This document shows positions 1 to 6,290 of a stretch of DNA of 6,631 nucleotides, piece after piece (position 1 is the stretch's first letter; every line of letters begins with the position of its first letter). The DNA comes from Candidatus Bathyarchaeota archaeon (lineage in GTDB: Archaea > Thermoproteota > Bathyarchaeia > RBG-16-48-13 > GCA-020355125). Both the position numbers and the translations under genes were made by a program. The DNA lies in contig JAUWWH010000051.1 of the NCBI GenBank assembly GCA_030617005.1, positions 1 to 6,631 of the forward strand, read 5' to 3'. The notes under the pieces are model-generated. The model saw nothing but the letters and a program-made list of their open reading frames with translations, was not told the origin of the DNA and ran no database searches.

Positions 1-537
1 CAAGAAAAAGTTTCCAATCAGAGATAGGACATACAATTCTCTGAACCAGACTGCAACAGAAAAACTCAAGGCACTGTAAAGTGGTTGTTTCCGTACCGTG
101 AAATAAATTCCTAACATGACAAAGAAAAGACTTGGTGCTTCTGTGAGTATAGTTGTCGTTCCTATAAGAACTGAAACTGTAAACATAGATGCCAGTGTCA
201 AATATTTGTTACGTACTATTTTCCAAACCAAAAAAACAATCCCAAAAGAAAAAATGAATGACAGAAATGGGAAAACCGCCATAAACTTCCATACATTATC
301 TAATCCTAATAAACTTCCGAAGCCTAATATCATAAGTTGAAATAAAACATAAGTTGGGTAGCGTAGTAACAACCTACCATTCCCAAAAAAGTCTGAAGTC
401 GTCATATAAAAAAGTGCTTCATCAGGCAAAATAAAGCCAGAACGCAAACCATAAACAACGCGCACTATGGTTGCAGACAATAGAACAACAAGTGACAAAA
501 CTAAATGCCAATTCTCTTTCAGTTTCAGTCTTTGCAT
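1..537 (-). CDS. GT-C / PMT-type membrane glycosyltransferase, N-terminal part (cut by window edge)
   Basis: The frame opens at ATG 537 and runs 179 codons without a stop to base 1, so the C-terminus lies outside the window. Seen: a short basic N-terminus, a first membrane helix at about residues 11-31, then a loop with the acidic pair D39-E40 in the context LPDEALFY, then further helices at about 62-79, 84-106, 114-130, 134-147 and 152-164, with WFRE at 164-167. Known: integral membrane glycosyltransferases of the PMT/ArnT (GT39, PMT_2) type carry an acidic Asp-Glu motif in the first external loop and use polyprenyl-phosphate-linked sugars. I infer a GT-C enzyme transferring a lipid-carried sugar on the outer face of the membrane. 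It overlaps the methyltransferase gene by 13 bases, so it is probably the next cistron of the same operon. Acceptor and sugar are unknown. A non-catalytic multi-pass relative is the alternative. Confidence 0.75.
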   Translation of the reverse strand, partial: MQRLKLKENWHLVLSLVVLLSATIVRVVYGLRSGFILPDEALFYMTTSDFFGNGRLLLRYPTYVLFQLMILGFGSLLGLDNVWKFMAVFPFLSFIFSFGIVFLVWKIVRNKYLTLASMFTVSVLIGTTTILTEAPSLFFVMLGIYFTVRKQPLYSALSFSVAVWFRELYVLSLIGNFFL

Positions 538-1130
538 AGTCTCACCCCTGTTGTCAAGGGAAATATTCTGAAAGGAATTTGATCCGTTTTTTCTGATATA
601 AATCCATTAACGTAATCCAAGAGTTTGCTTCCACGCAAGTCACGAAGATGTTCTTTATGTAAAAATCCGTTCTTCGTATGGTCAGAAGGTTTTTCTGGAG
701 ACCACTTCCAAAGCAATACTTTCAGTATCCACCAATTTCTATCATGGGGCAAAAGTGCTATCATTTTGCCGTCTTTCTTAAGAACTCGGTCTACTTCAAT
801 AATCGTTTCTTTCAACTCCGAAATATGTTCCAAAACATCGTGGAAGTGCACTTCAGAAAATATACCGTCTTTAAAAGGCAAAGCGTAAGAAATTGCTTTA
901 ATATCTGGTGTATTTACCACAAGACCTTCTTGATAATCTGGAAATGGGTCAATTCCTATACAGTTCTTTAAATGCTTCGTATATCGTTTATCGCCACATC
1001 CCACATCGAGTTTCAACTCATCAAAATTACTTGAAAGCGAAAGAATCAACTTCAACTTTATCCTTCGACTGATTTCACTTAGCAGATCTTTGTTGAACTT
1101 CAATTCTTTCTCGATGCCTCCTCTTCCCAT
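525..1130 (-). CDS. Class I SAM-dependent methyltransferase
   Basis: A 201-residue protein with the Rossmann methyltransferase core. Motif I is LDVGCGDKR at residues 41-49 (SAM-binding glycine loop). GIDP at 59-62 is the acidic end of strand 2. FHDVLEHI at 96-103 is the usual post-II/motif IV region, and EVDRVLKKDGKMIALLPHD at 112-130 is the helix and strand following it. This matches the Methyltransf_11 type, which methylates small molecules, sugars or lipids; the substrate cannot be read. No membrane segment is evident, so it should be cytosolic. The start is uncertain. ATG 1130 overlaps the upstream radical SAM gene by 31 bases and has only a weak ribosome site. TTG 1103 (192 residues) would give the TTGA overlap seen at neighbouring junctions and has GGAGG 13 bases upstream. 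Both keep the whole catalytic core. Its place after two radical SAM genes suggests tailoring of the same product. Confidence 0.85.
   Translation of the reverse strand: MGRGGIEKELKFNKDLLSEISRRIKLKLILSLSSNFDELKLDVGCGDKRYTKHLKNCIGIDPFPDYQEGLVVNTPDIKAISYALPFKDGIFSEVHFHDVLEHISELKETIIEVDRVLKKDGKMIALLPHDRNWWILKVLLWKWSPEKPSDHTKNGFLHKEHLRDLRGSKLLDYVNGFISEKTDQIPFRIFPLTTGVRLCKD
542..548 (-). promoter_or_regulatory. Shine-Dalgarno-like GGGGTGA of the GT-C gene
   Basis: GGGGTGA on the minus strand ends four bases before ATG 537, inside the methyltransferase reading frame. The spacing is short, but the motif is of the same archaeal type as upstream sites and supports ATG 537. Confidence 0.5.
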
Positions 1131-2410
1131 GCCTTAACGCCTTTCGTTACTAGTGAAGGTTTCTTTAAAAAGAGTAGTATCATATCGTACACGAACCGCG
1201 AACTCAAGTACGGTCTTATTTTTTTGGAGAAGGGATTGTGCTTCGACATCAAATCTTTTCTTATCTCCTCTAACTCTTCCAACGTAAAATTGATTTCCAT
1301 TTGTGGTTCATCGCAAGTCAAACTCGAACCTCTTATCCAACCATTCTGCATTGCTTGATCGTATATCACAGTCCCTTGATATGGAGTGAGATGCCAGACC
1401 CCAGTAAAATCTGGTTGAATACGCCCCAAAAGTTTATCAGTCAATTCAATATCCTCTCGTTCTTCTTCTGGGGATCCGATAATCACATTCGCGAACGTTT
1501 TTATTCCAACCTCTTTGCACATATCAAATGTCTTTATCGTATCTTCCACTCGAATGCTTTTGTTCAATGCCCTTAGAACCCTTTCACTCCCACTTTCCAC
1601 CCCAAATCCTAATCCAACACATCCACTCCGCTCCATACTGGAAAGCATCGAATGATTAAGAGTACCAACTCTTGCCTGAGCAAACCATCTCAAATCGAAT
1701 TTCTTAAGAACCCTACAAATCGCAAGAACTCTTTTTTCATTCAACGTGAATGTATCATCGACCAAATGCAATCCTTCAAGATTTTTATATGTGGATATCA
1801 ATTCTCTTATCTCTGATTCAACGTATTCTTGAGAGTGATAACGCACCTTCGCTCCGAACATTTTATATTTTGAATTTATACAGAAATTGCAAGCGAAAGG
1901 GCATCCTAATGACGTCATAATCGTAGTCGCCCGACTCCAAAGAAATGGGACAACAGTATCGTGTTTCAAATACCAATCCATATCTATTAAGTGTCTTGCT
2001 GGAAAAGGGAGACAGTCCAAATTCTGAAACATTTCGCCTTGAACAACACCTTTCTGAATCCCCTCCTCGATTATCCTCAACATTGCTCTTTCTCCCTCTC
2101 CAACCACAGCAATGTCTATATCCGGCTCTGAAATTACTTCATCTGTCGCTACAGTGGGATGAACGCCTCCAGCAACAATGATCGTATCTGGTTTTTGCTC
2201 TTTGACTTCTCTTGCTATTTGCTTGACTTTTGAAAATTGATTACTCATGAATCCAATCCCAGTATAAGAAGAATCAGAAGTATATTCTTCAGAACGATCT
2301 ATAACTTTGACTTCAACTCCGAAATGTTCTAGATAACTTGCTACATATAGCAAACCAAGTGGAGGCATCCTTCTTGATGTCGTTGTAGGATTAATAAGGG
2401 TGACGTTCAA
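1100..2410 (-). CDS. B12-binding-domain radical SAM protein (second of the pair)
   Basis: A 436-residue, two-domain enzyme. Residues 1-150 form a cobalamin-binding-type Rossmann domain: MPPLGLLYVASYL (15-27) after the first strand, the conserved loop GGVHPT at 81-86, and VGEGE at 103-107. The radical SAM barrel follows, with the [4Fe-4S] cluster cysteines C170, C174 and C177 in CPFACNFC, and FGVESGSERVL at 269-279, a usual SAM-contact region. The last 60 residues are a basic helical tail without recognisable motifs. Known: this class (BchE, HpnJ, GrsA/B and many unassigned members) carries out radical C-methylation, ring formation or rearrangement on lipids, sugars and other small molecules. 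Substrate is not assignable here. The start is TTG 2410, overlapping the previous stop as TTGA; the first strand begins immediately, so nothing is missing. The upstream GGGGGT is 12 bases away, so translation probably relies on coupling. Cytosolic and oxygen-sensitive by family. Confidence 0.9.
   Translation of the reverse strand: MNVTLINPTTTSRRMPPLGLLYVASYLEHFGVEVKVIDRSEEYTSDSSYTGIGFMSNQFSKVKQIAREVKEQKPDTIIVAGGVHPTVATDEVISEPDIDIAVVGEGERAMLRIIEEGIQKGVVQGEMFQNLDCLPFPARHLIDMDWYLKHDTVVPFLWSRATTIMTSLGCPFACNFCINSKYKMFGAKVRYHSQEYVESEIRELISTYKNLEGLHLVDDTFTLNEKRVLAICRVLKKFDLRWFAQARVGTLNHSMLSSMERSGCVGLGFGVESGSERVLRALNKSIRVEDTIKTFDMCKEVGIKTFANVIIGSPEEEREDIELTDKLLGRIQPDFTGVWHLTPYQGTVIYDQAMQNGWIRGSSLTCDEPQMEINFTLEELEEIRKDLMSKHNPFSKKIRPYLSSRFVYDMILLFLKKPSLVTKGVKAWEEEASRKN
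1117..1121 (-). promoter_or_regulatory. Shine-Dalgarno GGAGG ahead of alternative methyltransferase start
   Basis: GGAGG on the minus strand lies inside the reading frame that begins at ATG 1130, 13 bases ahead of TTG 1103. TTG 1103 overlaps the radical SAM stop as TTGA. The site argues for initiation at the TTG, although the spacing is longer than usual. It could also be chance, because the sequence encodes the GRGG stretch of the longer form. Confidence 0.4.
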
Positions 2411-3810
2411 TGTGAAAACACTACCCCCTGTCTCAGTCGATCAAAAGAACTTAAGAAATACCCCAACCCTATTTTCCAATCTGATGGAGTCTTAAGAACT
2501 CTTAATGCGTTAATCAACAACCACTTCCCTGTATAGATTTCCTTATAGACTCTTCGTCTTAGTTTATCCAATTCTTCAGGAGTTAACTCCCCTAATTGGA
2601 TGCTTAGAATATCAGTTGGTACACATGACATTCCTCTCCAATCTATTTTCTCCGGTAATTTTTCTGCTTCCACAGCCTGTTTCCATAAGGTTGTTCCCTC
2701 ATAGACAGTTACAGGATTCAACTGAAATCCAGTAGGTCTCGCTTTCTTTATAAATTCGACAGTCTCCATAATCTGTTCCTCAGTCTCGTGAAGATATCCC
2801 ATCATACAAGAAGCATAGCTTTTTACACCAGCCTCATGAAGAATATCTATACTTCCATAATTGTCTTCCACAGTCGTATCCTTCTTAGACATATCAAGCA
2901 TTTCTTGCGAGGTAAACTCTATTCCTATACTACTTCCATCTAAACCAACCTCGTGTAGTCTTTTGAAAAAATTTATTCCATGTTTACATATTAGATCGGC
3001 TCTAGAATTGATATACCACTTGAATTCGAGCTTCCTTTTCTCTATTTCATCTGCAATCTCAAGACACCAATTCTCACCAACTTCAAAAGTGTTATCAAAG
3101 AAAGAAATCCTCTCTACACCTCTTTTCTTTACCAGATATTCTAACTCCTCCCCGATCAATTCTGGACTTCTGGAACACCAAGGCTGGTTTTGATCTATAC
3201 AAAACGCACAACGATAACCACACCCTTTAGATCCTCTCACAACAGCCCATGGACTAAACCACTTCGTCCTCGTATAGAATCTTCTGAAATTATCTACCAT
3301 ATTCCAAGGAGGACTTGGAATGTCTAAAGTCTTATAACTTTCATCAGAAACAAACTTGTCTTGTCCTAATGGCTCGTCGAATTCCAAAAGCAATTTGGGA
3401 ATTAAGTATTCGTAATGATAAGAACTAACGTAAATATCAAAATCTGGGCACTCTCTTAATACTTTCTCTGGAACGTGATGGAGATTCCAGTTGAGCATCA
3501 TAGTTTTAATTCCGAACTTATTAGCAATTTCTACGATTTTTATATCGTAAAAGAAAGTGGAAGGAATGGATCTAAAAATAATCCAATCAAATTTCTGTCC
3601 TATCAAATATGAGTTCAAGTAGGACCAATCTAAATCTAAACCATTCATATCTAACAACCCAACATCAAATTCCTCTTCTCGCAAAACTCCTGCTAAGTAA
3701 ATTAGTGATGTTGGGGGATGCACGCAATCTCGGTCCGCGTTCTCGCAGCGATCTTCACGAATAACCGGGATGCCTTTGTAACGGGGTGGATTGACGAGTA
3801 ACACTCTCAA
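2407..3810 (-). CDS. Radical SAM protein with a diverged B12-binding-type N-terminal domain (first of the pair)
   Basis: A 467-residue protein starting at TTG 3810. Residues 1-150 look like the Rossmann domain of B12-type radical SAM enzymes: LRVLLVNPPR (1-10) and PPTSLIYLAGVL (32-43). The cofactor loops are altered: where relatives show GGxHxT there is NWNLHH at 107-112, and where they show VGEGE there is VSSYHYEY at 128-135. The radical SAM barrel is intact, with C197, C201 and C204 in CGYRCAFC and GIEFTSQEML at 296-305. The C-terminal 100 residues are helical. The family does radical chemistry at unreactive carbons; cobalamin binding here is doubtful. The start was chosen because GGTGAT lies six bases upstream, the TTG overlaps the previous stop as TTGA, and the first strand begins at residue 2. 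A longer frame to ATG 3939 only re-reads the upstream gene out of frame. The pairing with the next gene suggests consecutive steps or a heteromeric enzyme. Confidence 0.88.
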   Translation of the reverse strand: MRVLLVNPPRYKGIPVIREDRCENADRDCVHPPTSLIYLAGVLREEEFDVGLLDMNGLDLDWSYLNSYLIGQKFDWIIFRSIPSTFFYDIKIVEIANKFGIKTMMLNWNLHHVPEKVLRECPDFDIYVSSYHYEYLIPKLLLEFDEPLGQDKFVSDESYKTLDIPSPPWNMVDNFRRFYTRTKWFSPWAVVRGSKGCGYRCAFCIDQNQPWCSRSPELIGEELEYLVKKRGVERISFFDNTFEVGENWCLEIADEIEKRKLEFKWYINSRADLICKHGINFFKRLHEVGLDGSSIGIEFTSQEMLDMSKKDTTVEDNYGSIDILHEAGVKSYASCMMGYLHETEEQIMETVEFIKKARPTGFQLNPVTVYEGTTLWKQAVEAEKLPEKIDWRGMSCVPTDILSIQLGELTPEELDKLRRRVYKEIYTGKWLLINALRVLKTPSDWKIGLGYFLSSFDRLRQGVVFSH

Positions 3811-4190
3811 ATCATCATCACCAACCCCACAGTTGTAACAACAATACCTACAATCTCCTTTATTGTATATTCCTCTCCAAATATGAAATGCCCCGAAAGA
3901 ACCATCAAAATTAAGGATAAAGGAATGGATAAACTCCATACAATTCCGCTTTTTCCTTTACTTAGCGGACTCATTGTCATAATCCTACTTGCCAAATTTA
4001 TCAGTAAACTGAAGAATACTACCCACCCATATTTTGTGAAAAACGCTTTCATTAGGAATTCTTGACTAAAAAATGAACCGAACGAAAGTTTCCCAAACCC
4101 ATCCGTTCCTATCTTAAATAAAATGTTCCCCAGTGTACCAATAAAAGTTATTATCAGAACTTCTAAGAAAATCTCTATCGAATCGTTCAT
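3807..4190 (-). CDS. Four-helix EamA/SMR-like membrane protein (single-unit transporter or flippase subunit)
   Basis: A 127-residue hydrophobic protein with four predicted membrane helices at about residues 7-27, 54-72, 82-103 and 109-127. Helix 1 carries GNILFKIG with a lysine near its end, and the last segment, FGEEYTIKEIVGIVVTTVGLV (104-124), resembles the glutamate-containing end of EamA units (GExxxxxxxxGxxxIxxGV). Known: EamA proteins usually have ten helices in two repeats, whereas SMR, ArnE and ArnF proteins have four and work as dimers, some flipping lipid-linked sugars. I infer a small export or flipping role tied to the glycosyltransferases on either side; direct evidence for a lipid-sugar substrate is lacking. 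ATG 4190 has a strong GGAGGT site and overlaps the previous stop as ATGA; its own stop overlaps the next start as TTGA. No partner four-helix gene is seen in this window, so a dual-topology homodimer or an outside partner is possible. Confidence 0.75.
   Translation of the reverse strand: MNDSIEIFLEVLIITFIGTLGNILFKIGTDGFGKLSFGSFFSQEFLMKAFFTKYGWVVFFSLLINLASRIMTMSPLSKGKSGIVWSLSIPLSLILMVLSGHFIFGEEYTIKEIVGIVVTTVGLVMMI
3817..3822 (-). promoter_or_regulatory. Shine-Dalgarno GGTGAT deciding the TTG start at 3810
   Basis: GGTGAT on the minus strand is followed by a six-base spacer and TTG 3810. The motif is complementary to the typical archaeal 16S rRNA 3' end. It lies in the last codons of the EamA-like gene and selects the short form of the radical SAM protein over the open frame reaching 3939. 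Confidence 0.7.
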
Positions 4191-5098
4191 TTTAATACCT
4201 CCATATAGACATCCTTTGTTTGTTTAGCAATGTCTTCCCAGTTAAAATTATTTTTTATATGCTTGTATGCGTCCTCTGCCAATTGTTCACATAGTTCTGG
4301 GGTATTACTTAGTAGCTTCATTTTCTCTGCAAGCTCTGATACATCTCCAGGTTTGAATAGTATGCCAGTTTCTCCATCTATGACGAGATCTTTGACAGCG
4401 GGAATATCAGAACATATGACTGGGCATTTGGCGGCCATCGCTTCCATGACTGTAATGGGGCCAGTTTCATAAACACTAGCACAAACAAACATCTTAGCTG
4501 TTTTGTAGAGGTTGATTACATGCTCTCGTGGACGAAACACCTCTCCAAAACGTGATACTCGTAATTTAACTTTACACGCTGCTTCAAAGACATCTATAAA
4601 GTGTTTACGGACTGCTTCTCTTCCACCTGTCAGAATAAATTCAGCTCTACTGACATGGATGACATCAAACTCCTTTGTATTTATCCCATTATAAATTACA
4701 CATATTTTACTAGCTGGGATATTGTAAGCACCAATAAGTTCTGTTTTCAGTATTGGATTGACTACAATTATTTTGTCGGCTGTTTTTAGAGTTCTCCTTT
4801 CTAAGTACTCACCAATTCTGAATGTTAATGAATCTTCATATTTACGTTCGGTTTTTATAAGTGTATGCACTGTGACTATTTTTGGGACATTAGTATTTCT
4901 GGGAGAATAAGGAGATCCTTGAACGTGAATGATATCGTACTTCAGACTAGCAAATGAGCCATGCATCGCTGTCATGAGATCGTATTTCCCTGTGAATAGA
5001 GATACATGTACGTCTTCACCTTCGAGATTCCCGGATAAGTGTTTTGTATGCTCTCCTGCACCCCAGCAAAGTTCTCTGCAAACCATCTTTACTCTCAC
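4187..5098 (-). CDS. GT4-type glycosyltransferase, compact (303 residues)
   Basis: A cytosolic or membrane-peripheral GT-B enzyme that would move a sugar from a nucleotide donor. The N-terminal domain has the acceptor-side loop WGAGEHTKHLSGNL at 12-25, YDIIHVQGSP at 54-63 and VHTL at 77-80. The hinge carries IYNGIN at 135-140. The C-terminal domain holds ILTGGREAVRKHF at 155-167, MFVCASVYETGPITVMEAMA at 203-222 with the E-x7-E pair E211 and E219, then PVICSD and the usual DGETGILF at 241-248. GT4 proteins commonly exceed 350 residues. Here the stretch between the GGR...K segment and the NLYKTAK helix is short, apparently lacking about one strand and helix of the Rossmann fold. Both glutamates remain, so activity is likely. 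The start is GTG 5098, with GAGGTGA nine bases upstream and a GTGA overlap with the previous stop. ATG 5086 is possible but would shorten the first strand. Donor and acceptor are unknown. Confidence 0.88.
   Translation of the reverse strand: MRVKMVCRELCWGAGEHTKHLSGNLEGEDVHVSLFTGKYDLMTAMHGSFASLKYDIIHVQGSPYSPRNTNVPKIVTVHTLIKTERKYEDSLTFRIGEYLERRTLKTADKIIVVNPILKTELIGAYNIPASKICVIYNGINTKEFDVIHVSRAEFILTGGREAVRKHFIDVFEAACKVKLRVSRFGEVFRPREHVINLYKTAKMFVCASVYETGPITVMEAMAAKCPVICSDIPAVKDLVIDGETGILFKPGDVSELAEKMKLLSNTPELCEQLAEDAYKHIKNNFNWEDIAKQTKDVYMEVLK
4197..4202 (-). promoter_or_regulatory. Shine-Dalgarno GGAGGT of the EamA-like gene
   Basis: GGAGGT on the minus strand is six bases before ATG 4190 and lies within the final codons of the glycosyltransferase gene. 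It is the strongest ribosome site in the window and fixes the start of the small membrane protein. Confidence 0.8.
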
Positions 5099-5727
5099 CT
5101 TCTGAGTTCACCTCTATAATAGATGCTGTAGAGCGCTATTATGGTAACTGTCCGCGACAGCCAAAAAGGAATATTACTAATAAGACTATGCACATTCCAG
5201 AGATTTGCTCCAAAAACCTTTATACGAACACCAAGCATAGCACAATTGAAGATCGTCATGAGAAGAAGAACTACGATATTTGTGTATGAAACCTTAATTC
5301 TTATGTCACTTATGAGTAATAGTAGAGGAATTATGTATACTGTGTGAAGAGGAAACGCACCATCAACATATCCCCTGTAGGCTATAGTGTAGAGGATTAT
5401 AGGTATCTCCCAAATTCCTGACGCAGCGAAGGCTAACGCGACTGATAGGGATAAGGATTTGACGTAGTCATATTTACGCATGAACACAATAATACCAAGG
5501 GAGACTGCCACACAGTAGAAGAGAATAAGAGAGGACGATATAACAATGTCGATGCGGAAGTAATAGAATATCAGGCCAGAAATCAATAATACACAAAGTG
5601 TTGGATATTTGAGTGGATCGAATTTATTTGTGTTTGTACGCATTAAGATTGGAGACATTACTGCAAGTAGATGGAGCAAGGTGTTTAGGAAATTAAACAT
5701 ACTAATCAATACACTCACCCCAGTCAA
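5095..5727 (-). CDS. Multi-pass membrane protein, family not recognised
   Basis: About 210 residues, nearly all hydrophobic. Roughly seven membrane segments can be drawn; with numbering from TTG 5730 they lie at about 8-29, 43-57, 61-84, 92-118, 128-142, 148-167 and 187-206, ending in the basic tail YYRGELRR. A loop reading YRGYVDGAFPLHT (118-130) between helices four and five is the most polar internal part and the best place for a functional site; WEIP at 107-110 is also distinctive. I do not recognise the family. By position it could be a polymerase, acyl or phospho-transfer protein, or a transport partner for the glycan pathway, but nothing in the sequence selects among these. TTG 5727 has AAGGAG five bases upstream; TTG 5730 is too close to it, while GTG 5718 and ATG 5700 remain possible. 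Its stop overlaps the glycosyltransferase start as GTGA, so the two are likely coupled. Confidence 0.75.
   Translation of the reverse strand: MTGVSVLISMFNFLNTLLHLLAVMSPILMRTNTNKFDPLKYPTLCVLLISGLIFYYFRIDIVISSSLILFYCVAVSLGIIVFMRKYDYVKSLSLSVALAFAASGIWEIPIILYTIAYRGYVDGAFPLHTVYIIPLLLLISDIRIKVSYTNIVVLLLMTIFNCAMLGVRIKVFGANLWNVHSLISNIPFWLSRTVTIIALYSIYYRGELRR
5108..5114 (-). promoter_or_regulatory. Shine-Dalgarno GAGGTGA of the glycosyltransferase
   Basis: GAGGTGA on the minus strand ends nine bases before GTG 5098 and sits in the last codons of the preceding membrane protein. It supports the GTG start and is of the archaeal GGTGA type. Confidence 0.7.
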
Positions 5728-5732
5728 CAAAT

Positions 5733-5738
5733 CTCCTT
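5733..5738 (-). promoter_or_regulatory. Shine-Dalgarno AAGGAG in the 20-base gap between the two membrane proteins
   Basis: AAGGAG on the minus strand lies in the short gap after the stop at 5748. It is two bases from TTG 5730 and five bases from TTG 5727, which favours the latter as the start of the second membrane protein. Confidence 0.6.
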
Positions 5739-5747
5739 ATCATGTCA

Positions 5748-6290
5748 TCACCACACAAGTACTCGCGGATCGAGCCGTAGGGGAGCTTTCATCTTTCGAC
5801 GATCTATGTATGGTAGAAAATACCCAAAATCAGTAATTTTCATGAGTGCCCAGAATATGTTTCGATTCGGATCGCCTGCTGAAAAACCTAAGTCCTCAAG
5901 CTCCATCATCACCCAAAACCCAGTTTTCCACAGTCCGACGTACGCCACGACCTTAAATACCACGAAAATGAGTACTATCACCAGCGCCCACTTGGAGGGA
6001 CTGTACCTGTTTAGCATGCCATGCTTATTGTCCAGTCTCTCCAAGAGGATGCAGATAATAACGATCCCGACTATGAGAAAGGGAAAGTTGCCATGACCCC
6101 TTATCAGGTAGCTGTTCAGCGTCCATACAATTGCACCTAAGTAAACGTAGAACATTACAAACGTAAGAGCAATAATAAGTCTAGTTAGTGGGAATAAATA
6201 GCCCATTAATAAGTAATGAAGCAGGAAAGAACAGCATATGAGTATTATTGTGAGCTTGTGTACGCCGAATATACTGAGAGGGCCAAACAT
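5748..6290 (-). CDS. Multi-pass membrane protein, family not recognised; true N-terminus probably further upstream
   Basis: Counted from ATG 6290 this is 180 residues with membrane segments at about 9-30, 36-58, 69-82 and 102-124, then a polar C-terminal third of about 55 residues containing LEDLGFSAGDPNRNIFW (131-147), YFLPYIDRR (157-165) and a basic stretch RRKMKAPLRLDPR. The mix of a hydrophobic bundle and a long polar tail is unlike the neighbouring membrane protein. I do not recognise the family. ATG 6290 is the first ATG, GTG or TTG in this frame but has no ribosome site, and the frame stays open for another 54 codons upstream with protein-like content, including another membrane helix. 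The annotated start is therefore a minimum. The stop at 5748 precedes the next gene by only about 20 bases, so the two membrane proteins are probably cotranscribed and may form one complex. Confidence 0.65.
   Translation of the reverse strand: MFGPLSIFGVHKLTIILICCSFLLHYLLMGYLFPLTRLIIALTFVMFYVYLGAIVWTLNSYLIRGHGNFPFLIVGIVIICILLERLDNKHGMLNRYSPSKWALVIVLIFVVFKVVAYVGLWKTGFWVMMELEDLGFSAGDPNRNIFWALMKITDFGYFLPYIDRRKMKAPLRLDPRVLVW

Noticed and set aside
116..340. Plus-strand 74-residue open frame
   Set aside because: It lies opposite the membrane-glycosyltransferase frame, has no ribosome site of note, and shows a low-complexity Lys/Asn-rich product typical of an antisense shadow.
2861..3193. Plus-strand 110-residue open frame
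   Set aside because: It is wholly antisense to the radical SAM catalytic domain; its serine-rich, motif-free product looks like a shadow.
3811..3939. N-terminal extension of the first radical SAM protein from ATG 3939, containing a cysteine cluster CRYCCYNC
   Set aside because: The extension re-reads the end of the EamA-like gene in another frame. TTG 3810 has a good GGTGAT site and the same stop/start overlap as its neighbours, and the family's first strand begins there. The cysteine cluster is a chance product of the shifted frame.
5731..5747. Terminator or promoter in the gap between the two membrane proteins
   Set aside because: The gap of about 20 bases holds only a ribosome site; there is no hairpin, T-run or room for a TATA/BRE element.
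5806..6096. Plus-strand 96-residue open frame
   Set aside because: It is antisense to the first membrane protein, with no helix pattern or motif of its own and no ribosome site that I could see.
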